Shown here: piece by piece, positions 1 through 9,043 of the stretch
Position numbering within the stretch: position 1 is the first letter of the stretch
Layout: each line of letters begins with the position of its first letter
NCBI RefSeq assembly: GCF_001439815.1
Contig: NZ_JYLM01000001.1
Coordinates: forward strand, 620,001-684,000
Direction: 5' to 3'
DNA: 64,000 nucleotides
Origin: Pseudomonas orientalis
GTDB lineage: Bacteria > Pseudomonadota > Gammaproteobacteria > Pseudomonadales > Pseudomonadaceae
The notes under the pieces: generated by a model
Database searches by the model: none
The model's input: only the letters and a program-made list of their open reading frames with translations
Told to the model about the DNA's origin: nothing
Position numbers and translations under genes: made by a program

Positions 1-594
1 GGTGACGCCGAAGAAGGTCTGGTTGTAGCGGCCGTCGCCGGCATGGGCGTCGATGTCCAGGGCCAGGGTGTCGCTGTCGGTATGCAACAGGATGCCTTCC
101 AGGCCAAAGCGGTAGCGGTTGCCACGGTGTTCGCCGGCCATGCGCAGTTCGGCTTCGCCGCTGACCGACAGCCAGTCAAACAGCTGCTGGCTGAGGGTGA
201 AGTCGGCGACGGTGGCGCCGTTGATATCGCCCATGCCGTTCAGCTCGCGGTCGCCCGGGCGGCTGGTGCTGTCCTTCTCCTTACGGCCCAGGTCGTAGTT
301 GATCGCCGCGCTGGCGCCAAAGCCGCTGTCGGATTGAAATTGCACGCCGAGGCCTCGGGTGGTGTCGGCGAACAGCGCGCCGCGCTGGATGCTGAACATC
401 GGCAGCACGAGCGCGCGGTAGCGGTCGGCGCCCATGTAGCGCGGCGTGACCCCCATGCCAAGGCCCAGGGTGGCGGTGGTCTTGTCGGCTGCCGGGCTGG
501 CGTCGGCCGCCTGTGCCGGGATCGCGAGCGTGCAGGCCATCAAGGCGGCGGCGCCCCACAGCACGGTACGGGTACGGGGAGTGGTCAAGTTCAT
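1..594 (-). CDS. MipA/OmpV family outer-membrane protein (partial, C-terminus beyond window)
   Basis: The reading frame runs leftward off the window edge, so only the first 198 residues are present. It begins with a signal peptide (basic start, hydrophobic stretch, AQA cleavage region near residue 29). Alternating beta-strand sequence follows, including GLGMGVTPRYMGADRYR and a later LGVQFQSDSGFGASAAINYD. This is the typical start of the MipA/OmpV family, outer-membrane beta-barrels first described as scaffolds for the lytic transglycosylase MltA. The ATG overlaps the stop codon of the upstream efflux outer-membrane factor (ATGA), so the two are probably translationally coupled. The family call is firm; whether it binds a murein hydrolase or acts as a porin cannot be told from sequence. 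Confidence 0.85.
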   Translation of the reverse strand, partial: MNLTTPRTRTVLWGAAALMACTLAIPAQAADASPAADKTTATLGLGMGVTPRYMGADRYRALVLPMFSIQRGALFADTTRGLGVQFQSDSGFGASAAINYDLGRKEKDSTSRPGDRELNGMGDINGATVADFTLSQQLFDWLSVSGEAELRMAGEHRGNRYRFGLEGILLHTDSDTLALDIDAHAGDGRYNQTFFGVT

Positions 595-2072
595 GGTGAA
601 ACCCTTTCAGCGGAGGAAAATAGCGGTGCGCCGGACAGCGCGCGATACAGCGCCAGGCGGTTGAACAACAACTGGTAGGTGGCCTTGCGCAATTCAATGT
701 GCGATTCAGCCAGGCGAATTGCCGCGGCCAAGTGCTCCGAACGCGCGGCCGCACCCGCGGCAATCTGCTGGTCGAGACGCTTGGCCTTTAATGCGGTCAA
801 CGACGCCAGATCGATCTGCGTGGTGGCGTTGGCCAGCGCTTGTTGGCGTTGGCTCAACAGGTCGGCGATTTCACGGAAGGCGTCCTGCACGGTCTTTTCG
901 TATTGGGCGACGGCGGACTGTTGGCGAGCGGTGGCCAGGTCCAGGTTGGCCTGGTTGCGGCCACCGTCGAACAGCGGCAGGTTCAGTTGCGGGGTGAACA
1001 GCCAGGCGCCGCTGCCGGATGAAAACAAGTTGCTCAAGCGCGGGCTGGCGATGCCCGCGCCGGTGCTCAAGGTGATGGAGGGAAAGAACGCCGCACGGGC
1101 GGCACCGATGTTGGCGTTCGCGGCGCGCAGGGCTTGTTCGCACTGGCGCACATCGAAGCGTTGCAACAGTCGTTGGGACGAGAGTTCGATCAGCCAGGGC
1201 GGGGTATCCAGATCAATTACCGGGCCTGTCGTGGCAACGGTCGAAGGCGCGGCCTGATAGCCGGTCACCCATGCCAGCGCCTGCTGTGCACTGGCGTGGT
1301 CGGCGCTTGCATCCTGCCATTGCTGGGCGGCACGCCGAACCTCCATGCGCTGGGTGTCGACCGTGTCCTGGGCGACGAGGCCTTCCTTTTGCTGGCCGTC
1401 GAGTACGCTCAGCAGCAGGTTCTGGTTGTCGAGAATGGACTGCGTGTCGGACTGCACACCTGCCTGCAAGCGCTCTTGCAAATACAGGCGTGCCACTTCA
1501 ACGATCAGCGCCTTGCGCACGGCCAAAGCCCCGTAGCGTGTAGCCAGGTAGTCATGCTGCGCCGCCTCCGACAGGCTGCGCACTCGGCCGAAAAAATCCA
1601 GCTCGAAGTCCGATACGCCGACGGACGCCACCGCAATGTCTTGTCCATAACGTTCGTCGGCGGCCTTGTCGTGCAAGTGCTGGCGGTTGCGTTGCAGGCC
1701 CAGGGCCACGGTGGGCATGCGATCGGCGCTGGAAATGCCGTACTGGGCACGGGCTTGCTCGACACGCAGCAATGCCAGGCGCAGGTCGCGATTGTAGTTC
1801 AGGGCTTGTTCAACCCGATGCGGCAACTGCGCCGATGAATCCAGGCCGGCCAGCAATTGTCGCTCCTCCTCGGAAAGCCCCTCGACCTCACCGGTCACGG
1901 AGGAGGGCGTGCCCGTCGAAGGTTCGCCTTGCAGGGTCTGCGGCACCGGCAGCACGGGCGCCTGGTACTCCGGTGCCAACGAGCAGCCGGCCAGCGTGCC
2001 GACCAGCAGCAAAACCGCGCCGAGGCGTTCAGTCAGCTTGACAGGCTTGGACAGCAGTACGGTGGTCGGCAT
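591..2072 (-). CDS. NodT-type RND efflux outer-membrane factor lipoprotein
   Basis: This is a TolC-like outer-membrane channel of the NodT/OprM family, which serves tripartite drug or metabolite pumps. From the chosen ATG (493 aa, usual for the family) the protein has a lipoprotein signal peptide with lipobox LAGC (cysteine 30), then SLAPEYQAP, typical of this family. Two repeated OEP domains follow, with the conserved region [20 protein letters not shown] in the second. The frame stays open further upstream to 2255, but that extension would bury the signal peptide and is unlikely to be translated; no strong ribosome-binding site is visible at either start. No inner-membrane pump or adaptor gene lies next to it; its only operon partner here is the MipA-like gene, overlapping by 4 bases. 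Confidence 0.88.
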   Translation of the reverse strand: MPTTVLLSKPVKLTERLGAVLLLVGTLAGCSLAPEYQAPVLPVPQTLQGEPSTGTPSSVTGEVEGLSEEERQLLAGLDSSAQLPHRVEQALNYNRDLRLALLRVEQARAQYGISSADRMPTVALGLQRNRQHLHDKAADERYGQDIAVASVGVSDFELDFFGRVRSLSEAAQHDYLATRYGALAVRKALIVEVARLYLQERLQAGVQSDTQSILDNQNLLLSVLDGQQKEGLVAQDTVDTQRMEVRRAAQQWQDASADHASAQQALAWVTGYQAAPSTVATTGPVIDLDTPPWLIELSSQRLLQRFDVRQCEQALRAANANIGAARAAFFPSITLSTGAGIASPRLSNLFSSGSGAWLFTPQLNLPLFDGGRNQANLDLATARQQSAVAQYEKTVQDAFREIADLLSQRQQALANATTQIDLASLTALKAKRLDQQIAAGAAARSEHLAAAIRLAESHIELRKATYQLLFNRLALYRALSGAPLFSSAERVSP

Positions 2073-2343
2073 GGGGTCGGTTCGCGAAAGTCGGGCGTAG
2101 GGCAATACTGGCAGCGGACTTTCAATAAACCGTGTGTGAATTATCAAGGTTTCATCAAGGGACTTCTTTGTGTGAAGAAAACCTGTCTTCATTGTCGAAA
2201 ACGACGCCGACAGCGCCCGCGCAATCAACCCGGAAAAATGGGTGGATGACTGCACCTGGCGCCGGTGGCCAGTGCGAGCGGCCGGTTCTGAAACCAGTGA
2301 CTTTTCCCGTAAGCCTTGGTGAGCGAAGGCAGGCCTGTTTTCA

Positions 2344-2377
2344 TACCTATGGGTAGATAACTATTTAAATATAGGTA
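2344..2377. promoter_or_regulatory. Inverted repeat TACCTAT-N20-ATAGGTA in divergent promoter region
   Basis: In the AT-rich gap between the divergent efflux gene and the SurE-like gene, TACCTAT (2344-2350) is exactly complementary to ATAGGTA (2371-2377), with 20 bases between. It is well placed for an operator or promoter overlapping both start regions. The MarR-type regulator at 3239-3670 is a possible binder, but that is inference. Confidence 0.3.
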
Positions 2378-2432
2378 ATTATGCCTTCGAAGGCGTCAAT
2401 CCGAACGCCTCCTGCGGCAGCATCGACGGGGC

Positions 2433-3263
2433 ATGACCATGGCGAAGAGTCATCGATTTGAGCGAATCCTTCTCACCAACGACGATGGTATTGATGCCCC
2501 AGGGCTCAAGGTACTTGAACGTATTGCCTGCCAATTAGCGAATGAGGTGTGGGTCGTCGCACCGTTACTTGATCAAAGCGGCACGTCACATTCATTGAGT
2601 CTGCATGCTCCCTTGCGGCTGAGTTACCAGGGAACACGCAGGTTTGCGGTTACCGGAACCCCCGCTGACTGCATAGCCCTGGCACTTGGGCATCTGCTCA
2701 GTCACGACAAGCCCGACCTGATTTTATCCGGCGTGAATCGCGGGGCGAACCTGGGAACGGAAACGGTATTCTCGGGTACCGTCGGAGCGGCGATGACGGG
2801 GTTACTCTTCGGTATCCCATCCATCGCACTGAGCCAGGCGTTTACGGATCGCAGCGCGGTGCCCTGGGAAAACGCACTCAACCACGGCGCCCCCGTGATT
2901 GAACAACTGATGGCCCAGCAGTGGCCGCAAGACGTTTGCTTGAACGTCAATTTCCCGAGCTGCGCACCCGGTGCCGTGTTGCCACTGAAAATAACGCGGC
3001 AAGGCAGAGGCCGCCTGGAGGGGGTGTCGGTTCGTTCGGAAAATGACCCGCGTGGGCTGGAATACCATTGGCTGCAATTGCGCAGGCACCCGTGCACGGA
3101 CGAACCTGGGACGGAAACGGCTGAAAGTCTTGGCGGACATATCACCGCAACGCCGTTGCAGTTCGAGCGTACCTACGCGTCGGCGAGCATGACGTGCGAA
3201 AACAGGATCTTCCCCTTGGGCGCATTCGACAGCGAGCTTCAGCGCCAGTCGGAGCTTCCATAG
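2433..3263 (+). CDS. SurE-like 5'/3'-nucleotidase (survival protein E family)
   Basis: SurE proteins are metal-dependent phosphatases that hydrolyse nucleoside 5'/3'-monophosphates and short polyphosphate. The N-terminus has the family signature ILLTNDDGIDAPGL (metal-binding DD), followed by a DQSGTSHSLSL segment, TGTPADC and LILSGVNRGANLGTE, all conserved active-site parts. At 276 aa it is somewhat longer than housekeeping SurE (~250). The housekeeping surE normally sits with pcm and nlpD; here it stands alone beside a MarR regulator, so this is probably a second, accessory copy. The start may be this ATG or the one six bases later. Its 3' end overlaps the convergent MarR gene by 25 bases. 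Confidence 0.85.
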   Translation: MTMAKSHRFERILLTNDDGIDAPGLKVLERIACQLANEVWVVAPLLDQSGTSHSLSLHAPLRLSYQGTRRFAVTGTPADCIALALGHLLSHDKPDLILSGVNRGANLGTETVFSGTVGAAMTGLLFGIPSIALSQAFTDRSAVPWENALNHGAPVIEQLMAQQWPQDVCLNVNFPSCAPGAVLPLKITRQGRGRLEGVSVRSENDPRGLEYHWLQLRRHPCTDEPGTETAESLGGHITATPLQFERTYASASMTCENRIFPLGAFDSELQRQSELP

Positions 3264-3670
3264 CTGCTGAGTTTGTCCATGAGCAATCCAGCTGCTTCCA
3301 GTCGCTTGCGTTCACTGGCCGTCAGACAGGCGTCTACCGCTTCAGCAAGCCATTCATCACGGCGCTGACGACTTGCCTGCAACACGCATCGGCCTTGCTC
3401 CGAAAGGCCGATCCAGGTGCGTCTGCGGTCTTCGGTATCTGGTGTGCGGGTAATCAAGTCTCGCGCCTCCAGGTCCTTCAACAGGGAGGCAAGGTTGGAC
3501 GAGCGGATATTTTCCGCCTCGGCAATTTTCGAAGGCGTTGCCATGCCGTCCATTTGATCGATTGCGCTCAATACCAGCATCTGCGACCAAGTATCGGGGT
3601 GATTTTGCGCCTCTTGGCGCAGGCGTTTGTTCAGGCGCGTAAAGCGCTCGCGAAATAACGAAATATGCAT
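3239..3670 (-). CDS. MarR family transcriptional regulator
   Basis: This is a 143-residue winged-helix regulator. The start chosen gives MHISLFRERF; an upstream extension lacks family character. The MarR core is visible: helices around SQMLVLSAIDQMDG, the recognition region ATPSKIAEAENIRSSNLASLLKDLEARDLI, and the wing TPDTEDRRRTWIGLSEQG (the DxRxxxxxLT-type wing motif, here DRRRTWIGLS). It is convergent with the SurE-like gene and overlaps its last 25 bases, an arrangement that allows antisense effects. The target is unknown; nearby candidates are the SurE-like gene, the efflux/MipA operon, and itself. Confidence 0.88.
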   Translation of the reverse strand: MHISLFRERFTRLNKRLRQEAQNHPDTWSQMLVLSAIDQMDGMATPSKIAEAENIRSSNLASLLKDLEARDLITRTPDTEDRRRTWIGLSEQGRCVLQASRQRRDEWLAEAVDACLTASERKRLEAAGLLMDKLSSYGSSDWR

Positions 3671-4012
3671 GTGCCCCAGACCCTGAAAATGCCTATAGGA
3701 TTGTAACCAAATCGGGTGACGAGGAGGCAAGCGTTCACGCGGAACATTCGACTCGACAACAGAGCATCAGAGGTCAAGGAAGAGCCAGGATCAGGTCCAT
3801 ACCGAAAATAAATTCATTTGTTTATTGGAAGCCCGCTCTTTTCCAACCTGACCCCGTGATAGCACCGAGCTATCAATGCAGTGCGTAATACTCAATGGAT
3901 TCGCTATCCGGCATCGACGTATCTTCAAGGCACCCAGCGTGATTGGCTCACCGCGCCCCTCGCGTCATCCGCATCAATCCAGTCCCATGACGGGCATATT
4001 CCAGAGTAAGCC
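3671..4012. other. Intergenic stretch upstream of chemoreceptor
   Basis: No gene is seen in these 342 bases. They hold an AT-rich patch near 3808-3830 and a perfect 6-bp dyad GATAGC-accga-GCTATC at 3858-3874 without a following T-run, so it is not an intrinsic terminator. The promoter of the downstream chemoreceptor presumably lies here, but no clear sigma-70 or RpoN motif could be picked. Confidence 0.4.
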
Positions 4013-5653
4013 ATGAAGAAAACGCTTTCGTTGGCCACACGCATAGGGCTGAGTTTCGCAGCCATCCTGGCGCTTCTGATAATGATCACTGCCATCGGCA
4101 TCCAGCGCGTTGGGTTCATCGATGCCACGTTGGGCGACGTCAGTGAAAACGCAGCAAAGGTGCAGCGCTACGCCATCAATTTCCGTGGCAGCGTGCATAA
4201 CCGCGCCATCGCTATCCGGGATGCGGTGCTGGTGACGAGCGACCCTGATCTGGACACCTACTTGTCGCAGATTAAAGCTCTGGAAAAAGCCTACGCCGAC
4301 TCGGCGGCGCCAATGGATCAGTTGTTCGAACGCGCAAGCGTTACGGGCGAAGAGCTTCGACTGCTGACCGCCATTAAGGATATTGAACAACAAACCCTGA
4401 AATCCACCCAAGCGGTCATCTCACTGCGCCGAGCGGGGGACATTCCGGGAGCCCAGGCGCTTTTGATGCGTCAAACGTCTTCGGATTACAGTGAGTGGTT
4501 AAAGCGCGTGAATGCGCTGATTGACTATGAAGAGGCATCCATCAAGGCCAAGCTCGGCGCGGTTCAGGAAACGGCCAGCCAGTTCAGTACCCTGATGTTG
4601 ATTGCGACCGGTATTGCCCTGCTGCTGAGCGTCACGCTATCGGCGGTGATTATTCGCTTCGTTAAATCGACATTGGGCGCGGAGCCCACTGAGGTGGCAT
4701 TAGCCATTGAGCGTCTGGCGGCGGGTGATCTGAACCAGACGATTTCCACCGATTACCCCAAGAGCGTGATGGGTGTGCTCAAAGACGCTCTTGTGCACTT
4801 GGCAGAGACTATTCAGCAAGTGCGCAGGGCAGCCCATGAGGTCAATCATTCCTCCATTCAATTGTCTGCCAGCTCGTCGACCAACAATGACCATATCAAC
4901 CTGCAAACCCACGAAGCCGAGCAGGTAGCCGCAGCCATCACGCAAATGGCCGCTACGGTCAGCGAAGTATCCGGGTATGCCGCGCAGGCAGCCGATGCTT
5001 CCCGCTTGGCTGACATCGAAGTGGAAAACGGTAATCGATTGGTTGCGAGTACTGCTGTTTCCATCGAGCAATTGGCAATAACGCTGGAGCAAACCACGGG
5101 TACCGTAAATCAGGTATCCCAATACAGCGAAAATATCGAGTCGGTGATCGATGTCATCAACTCCATCGCCGCTCAAACCAACTTGCTGGCGCTGAACGCT
5201 GCTATTGAAGCGGCAAGGGCTGGGGAACATGGGCGTGGATTTGCGGTGGTCGCCGATGAAGTGCGCTCGCTGGCCAACCGTACCCAGCAGTCAACCGAGG
5301 AGATTCGGCAGATGATCAGCACGCTGCAATCGGGGACAGAAGCCGCCTCGCAAACCATGCGCAACAGTTGCGAACTGGCGAGTCAAACCGTCACACAAAC
5401 CCGCAGCGCGCAGAGTGCACTGGCCAGGATCAGCGAGCAGGTGGGCGCCATCAGTCATATGAACGCGCAGATTGCCAGCGCTTCTGTACAGCAGAGTGGC
5501 GTGGCTGACGATGTCGCTCAGAACATCAACCGTATTCACGGCTCCACCGTGCAATCAGCCACCGGCTCCCATCAAATTGCAACCGCTAGCATGGAACTCT
5601 CGCAGTTAGCGGATCGCCTTGCAGCGAAAGTGGCTTTTTTCACGGCGGCTTAG
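4013..5653 (+). CDS. Methyl-accepting chemotaxis protein (four-helix-bundle sensor)
   Basis: This 546-aa transmembrane chemoreceptor would signal through CheW/CheA. It has an N-terminal transmembrane helix (residues ~10-30), a periplasmic helical region with the 4HB_MCP feature [11 protein letters not shown], a second transmembrane helix (~190-215), a HAMP region ([16 protein letters not shown]) and a long signalling domain. The hairpin tip [20 protein letters not shown] is complete, followed by [15 protein letters not shown]. The ligand cannot be inferred. No CheB/CheR pentapeptide tether is visible at the C-terminus (ends KVAFFTAA). It is followed by a soluble receptor and a c-di-GMP phosphodiesterase in the same direction. 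Confidence 0.95.
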   Translation: MKKTLSLATRIGLSFAAILALLIMITAIGIQRVGFIDATLGDVSENAAKVQRYAINFRGSVHNRAIAIRDAVLVTSDPDLDTYLSQIKALEKAYADSAAPMDQLFERASVTGEELRLLTAIKDIEQQTLKSTQAVISLRRAGDIPGAQALLMRQTSSDYSEWLKRVNALIDYEEASIKAKLGAVQETASQFSTLMLIATGIALLLSVTLSAVIIRFVKSTLGAEPTEVALAIERLAAGDLNQTISTDYPKSVMGVLKDALVHLAETIQQVRRAAHEVNHSSIQLSASSSTNNDHINLQTHEAEQVAAAITQMAATVSEVSGYAAQAADASRLADIEVENGNRLVASTAVSIEQLAITLEQTTGTVNQVSQYSENIESVIDVINSIAAQTNLLALNAAIEAARAGEHGRGFAVVADEVRSLANRTQQSTEEIRQMISTLQSGTEAASQTMRNSCELASQTVTQTRSAQSALARISEQVGAISHMNAQIASASVQQSGVADDVAQNINRIHGSTVQSATGSHQIATASMELSQLADRLAAKVAFFTAA

Positions 5654-5791
5654 GATGTCAGTTGGTGCAGGACGGCTTCTTTGACATATAGGAGGGCTGA
5701 GGTCGGTACTTTAATTTTATCTGCGTCGAACGGCCTCAATATCATGCAGGGGGTGCCGATAGACTTGCTATGACCCTATAGGCGGTTTTCC

Positions 5792-7105
5792 ATGTTCAAT
5801 ACCAAACTCAAGAACCAGCTTCACGCCCAGACGGCAGAGCTGTTGGAACTGCGCCAACTGCGCGATGGCCTGAACCGCGAAATGCTGACGTTGAGTATTG
5901 ATCCGGCGTTCAAAATTATCGCATGCAACGAAAATTTCGCAGGTGCCTTGGGCTATAACCAGGATCGGCTCGTGGGTCGTGCCATGGCTGATGTTGTTCC
6001 GCAGTACGTATCCAAGCTCCCGTGCTTCCATAACTTTCGAGCAGCGGTAGCGGCGGGTAAGTCCATCTCTGATGAATACAGATACCTGCACGCTGACGGT
6101 TCCCTGGTGTGGCTTCACGCGCATTGGCAACCGGTAAAGGATGAAAATGGCAGGTTGAGCCATGTGACCTGCCATGCCACGAACATCACGTCGCGAGTGG
6201 AAGAAGCGTCGGAAAACACATCCTTCATCGATGCATTACTTCGTTCGACGGCAGTGATCGAGTTCGATCTTTCCGGGCACGTACTCATGGCCAATGAGCA
6301 GTTCTTGAAAGCGATGGGCTACAGCCTGAACCAGGCAAAGGGCAGTCACCACCGTATTTTCTGCAGGCCGGAAGAAGCGTCATCGCAGAAATACAAGGAG
6401 TTCTGGTCTACCTTGAACAAGGGTGAGTTTGTCGCCGGGCGATTTGAGCGTGTTGACAGCAGCGGTAGGACGGTATGGCTGGAAGCGACGTATAACCCGG
6501 TTTATGACACCGAAGGAACGCTCTGCAAGGTCGTCAAGTTTGCGACGGTTATCACCGACCAGGTTGCGCGTGAGCAGGAAGTCAGTGAAGCAGCCCAAAC
6601 TGCATTTGAGATCTCCCGGCAGACGGATGTGACTGCTCAGCGCGGGGCCGTTGTAGTCAACGATACGATGCACACGATGCGTAAAGTCGCTGGTGATATG
6701 CAGGCTGCCTCTGGCGGGGTAGAGGCGCTCGGGAAGCAGTCGCTGTTGATCAGCTCGATCATTCAGACGATCAGCAGTATTGCTCAGCAAACCAACTTGT
6801 TGGCATTGAATGCTGCGATTGAAGCTGCTCGCGCAGGTGAGCAGGGGCGAGGCTTCGCCGTGGTAGCGGATGAGGTCCGACAATTAGCCGGCCGCACCAG
6901 TACCGCCACTGAAGAAATCGCATCGGTTGTGTTGCAGAACCAGAAGCTGGTGGAACAAACCGTCGCTGAGATGGCAAACAGTAAGTCCCAGGCGGAGCAA
7001 GGCCTTGAACTTGCCACGCAGGCAGGCCAGGTCATTGTTGAAATTCAGGATGGCGCCAAGCGAGTAGTCGAAGCGGTGGGCAGGTTCGCGACTCAAGTGG
7101 CTTAG
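5792..7105 (+). CDS. Soluble PAS-PAS methyl-accepting chemotaxis protein (BdlA-like architecture)
   Basis: This 437-aa receptor has no transmembrane helix. It has a short coiled-coil start ([20 protein letters not shown]), two PAS domains (residues ~30-145 and ~150-270; second contains [20 protein letters not shown]) and a compact MCP signalling domain with the tip [20 protein letters not shown]. This is the layout of Aer2-like or BdlA-like cytoplasmic receptors; BdlA links chemoreceptor-type sensing to biofilm dispersal via c-di-GMP in P. aeruginosa. The PAS domains may bind heme, flavin or nothing; no decisive ligand residue was recognised. The neighbouring EAL gene fits a c-di-GMP-linked role, but that is inference. 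Confidence 0.9.
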   Translation: MFNTKLKNQLHAQTAELLELRQLRDGLNREMLTLSIDPAFKIIACNENFAGALGYNQDRLVGRAMADVVPQYVSKLPCFHNFRAAVAAGKSISDEYRYLHADGSLVWLHAHWQPVKDENGRLSHVTCHATNITSRVEEASENTSFIDALLRSTAVIEFDLSGHVLMANEQFLKAMGYSLNQAKGSHHRIFCRPEEASSQKYKEFWSTLNKGEFVAGRFERVDSSGRTVWLEATYNPVYDTEGTLCKVVKFATVITDQVAREQEVSEAAQTAFEISRQTDVTAQRGAVVVNDTMHTMRKVAGDMQAASGGVEALGKQSLLISSIIQTISSIAQQTNLLALNAAIEAARAGEQGRGFAVVADEVRQLAGRTSTATEEIASVVLQNQKLVEQTVAEMANSKSQAEQGLELATQAGQVIVEIQDGAKRVVEAVGRFATQVA

Positions 7106-7202
7106 GGCAGGAACCGTTGGCCGCACTGTTCCCGCCGCTCGAAGCCTCTGCCCGCGACGTCAAAGAAACCTCCTCTATCTCATTACCTTCGTTGAGAGTT
7201 TG

Positions 7203-8966
7203 ATGGAACACGCTGAAGATCTGTCACCCATTGAACAACGTCGTTTTCTGCGAATTCGAGAGCTGTGTCTGCTCGACGATCAGCGCGACGATACGTTTGA
7301 TCAAATCGTTGCGCTCTGTGCTGAATACTTCCGAGCACCCATCGTGCTTATTTCAATTGTGGATGAACACAAACAGTGGTTCCGTGCCAAGGTCGGAGTG
7401 AGTATCAATGAAACGCCCCGCAGCGAATCGTTCTGTGCCCATACCTTGTACTCGCACGAGTTTCTCGAAGTGCCGGACGCGACGCTCGATCTGCGTTTTC
7501 AAGACAACCCCCTGGTCACCGGGCTTCCAGGTATCCGCTATTACGCGGGTGCGCCCCTGACCACTGACGACGGTTTGGGTCTTGGCGCGCTCTGCGTGAT
7601 TGATACCGTAGCCAGGCCAAGGATGAGCGAACAAGATGCCTCGATGCTGAGGCATTTGGCCGCACTGGTGATGAGTAGAATCATTGCGCTGAGATCAGAA
7701 AACTATGTTGACCCTGCCACAGGCTTATACAACCGCGCTCGGCTTGAGAGCGACATCGGCAAGGCTCAGAATCGCGCAGACGTCTGTAGCATCGTAGCGA
7801 TTGATGTGATTTCTCCCGACTTTTTGAACGAGGTCGTCAAGACGTTGGGCTATGAGTTTTCCCTGGAGTTGATGTTGGCTATCAAGGAGCGCCTGTTAAG
7901 CATTGTTCCACCCGAATCCCCGCTTTACAAAATCAGCCCTACACGGTTCGGCCTTGTTTTGCCTTACCCAATTGCAGAAGCGGTCAGCAAGGCTGTTATC
8001 AATGACTACGTTACGCCGGTGCTGTGCCACGACATTCCGTTGCAGATGACCGTCGGTGTGGGATTGTTAAAACTTGGGGGGGCAGGTGAGTCGCCGCATG
8101 AGTGCTTACGTCTGGCGATCAGCGCCGCAGATGATGCTCGAGATCGAATGGTGGGCTGGTGTTACTACGAGGCTAAACTGGACACCGCGCAGCAGCGCAC
8201 TTTTATTATCTTGAGCTCGCTGGCAACGGCTATAGCCAGCGATGAACAATTCAGAATGGTCTACCAGCCTCGTATTGATATAGGCACCGCAAAATGCACG
8301 TCGGTTGAGGCGCTGCTGCGCTGGGAACATCCGCTTCTTGGGGCAATTGGACCTTCAGAGTTCATACCGCTGGCTGAAAAAACAGCGTTAATGGGGCAGA
8401 TCAGTTTGTGGGTCTTGCACAACACGATCGACCAAGCTGCCCAGTGGCAGCGTCAGGGCTTGAATTTCAAGGTGTCGATCAATGTAACTGTGCAGGATAT
8501 TGAGTCTTCAGTATTCATAAACGCTCTGGTTCGCAGGGTTCGACAGGCTGATTTCGATCCTCGGTTACTTGAAGTGGAGTTGACTGAAAGCGCCCGCATA
8601 GATGACTTCGACAGCGTGCTGCTCCATCTCAATCAGCTGCGTGCGTTGGGCATCGGGATTGCCATTGATGACTTCGGTACGGGCTATAGTAATTGGTCTC
8701 ACCTGCAACGGCTCCCCGCCAGTGTCGTCAAATTGGATCGTTCACTGATTGAAAACCTGGTCCAGCAGTCCAGGAGTCAGTGCCTGGTACGCACCATTAT
8801 CAAACTTGCCCATTCGTTGGGGTACCGCGTTGTGGCTGAGGGCGTTGAGACCCTTCAAACGTATGAGCTTGTCAGTGGCTGGGGATGTCATGAGGTCCAG
8901 GGATATTTGATCGCAAGGCCGATGGAGGCTGCTGCGATACCTGGATGGTTATCTAATCGCGCCTGA
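7203..8966 (+). CDS. GAF - degenerate GGDEF - EAL cyclic-di-GMP phosphodiesterase
   Basis: The protein has an N-terminal GAF domain (residues ~25-160, with FCAHTLYSHEFLEVPDA and YYAGAPLTTDDGLGLGALCV), a GGDEF-fold domain (~165-325) and a C-terminal EAL domain (~335-580). The GGDEF active-site loop is replaced by ISPTRF (residue ~243), so cyclase activity is not expected. The EAL domain keeps the catalytic set: EALLRW (~369), SINVT, ELTES, DDFGTGYS (~489), KLDRSLI, EGVET and the late QG. It should therefore hydrolyse c-di-GMP to pGpG, tuned by the GAF and dead GGDEF domains. The ATG at 7203 is preferred over the adjacent TTG at 7200. It lies 97 bases behind the PAS chemoreceptor gene and may be cotranscribed with it. 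Confidence 0.92.
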   Translation: MEHAEDLSPIEQRRFLRIRELCLLDDQRDDTFDQIVALCAEYFRAPIVLISIVDEHKQWFRAKVGVSINETPRSESFCAHTLYSHEFLEVPDATLDLRFQDNPLVTGLPGIRYYAGAPLTTDDGLGLGALCVIDTVARPRMSEQDASMLRHLAALVMSRIIALRSENYVDPATGLYNRARLESDIGKAQNRADVCSIVAIDVISPDFLNEVVKTLGYEFSLELMLAIKERLLSIVPPESPLYKISPTRFGLVLPYPIAEAVSKAVINDYVTPVLCHDIPLQMTVGVGLLKLGGAGESPHECLRLAISAADDARDRMVGWCYYEAKLDTAQQRTFIILSSLATAIASDEQFRMVYQPRIDIGTAKCTSVEALLRWEHPLLGAIGPSEFIPLAEKTALMGQISLWVLHNTIDQAAQWQRQGLNFKVSINVTVQDIESSVFINALVRRVRQADFDPRLLEVELTESARIDDFDSVLLHLNQLRALGIGIAIDDFGTGYSNWSHLQRLPASVVKLDRSLIENLVQQSRSQCLVRTIIKLAHSLGYRVVAEGVETLQTYELVSGWGCHEVQGYLIARPMEAAAIPGWLSNRA

Positions 8967-9043
8967 GAATAATCACCCGAGCCTGTCCCTTTTTTTCAAC
9001 TCGCCTGTCATTCCAGGCAGTGAATAAAATCGAGAGCCCTCCC

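Noticed and set aside
2073..2255. N-terminal extension of the first NodT-type protein up to 2255
   Set aside because: It would place a lipoprotein signal peptide about 60 residues inside the protein; the ATG at 2072 gives the normal family length.
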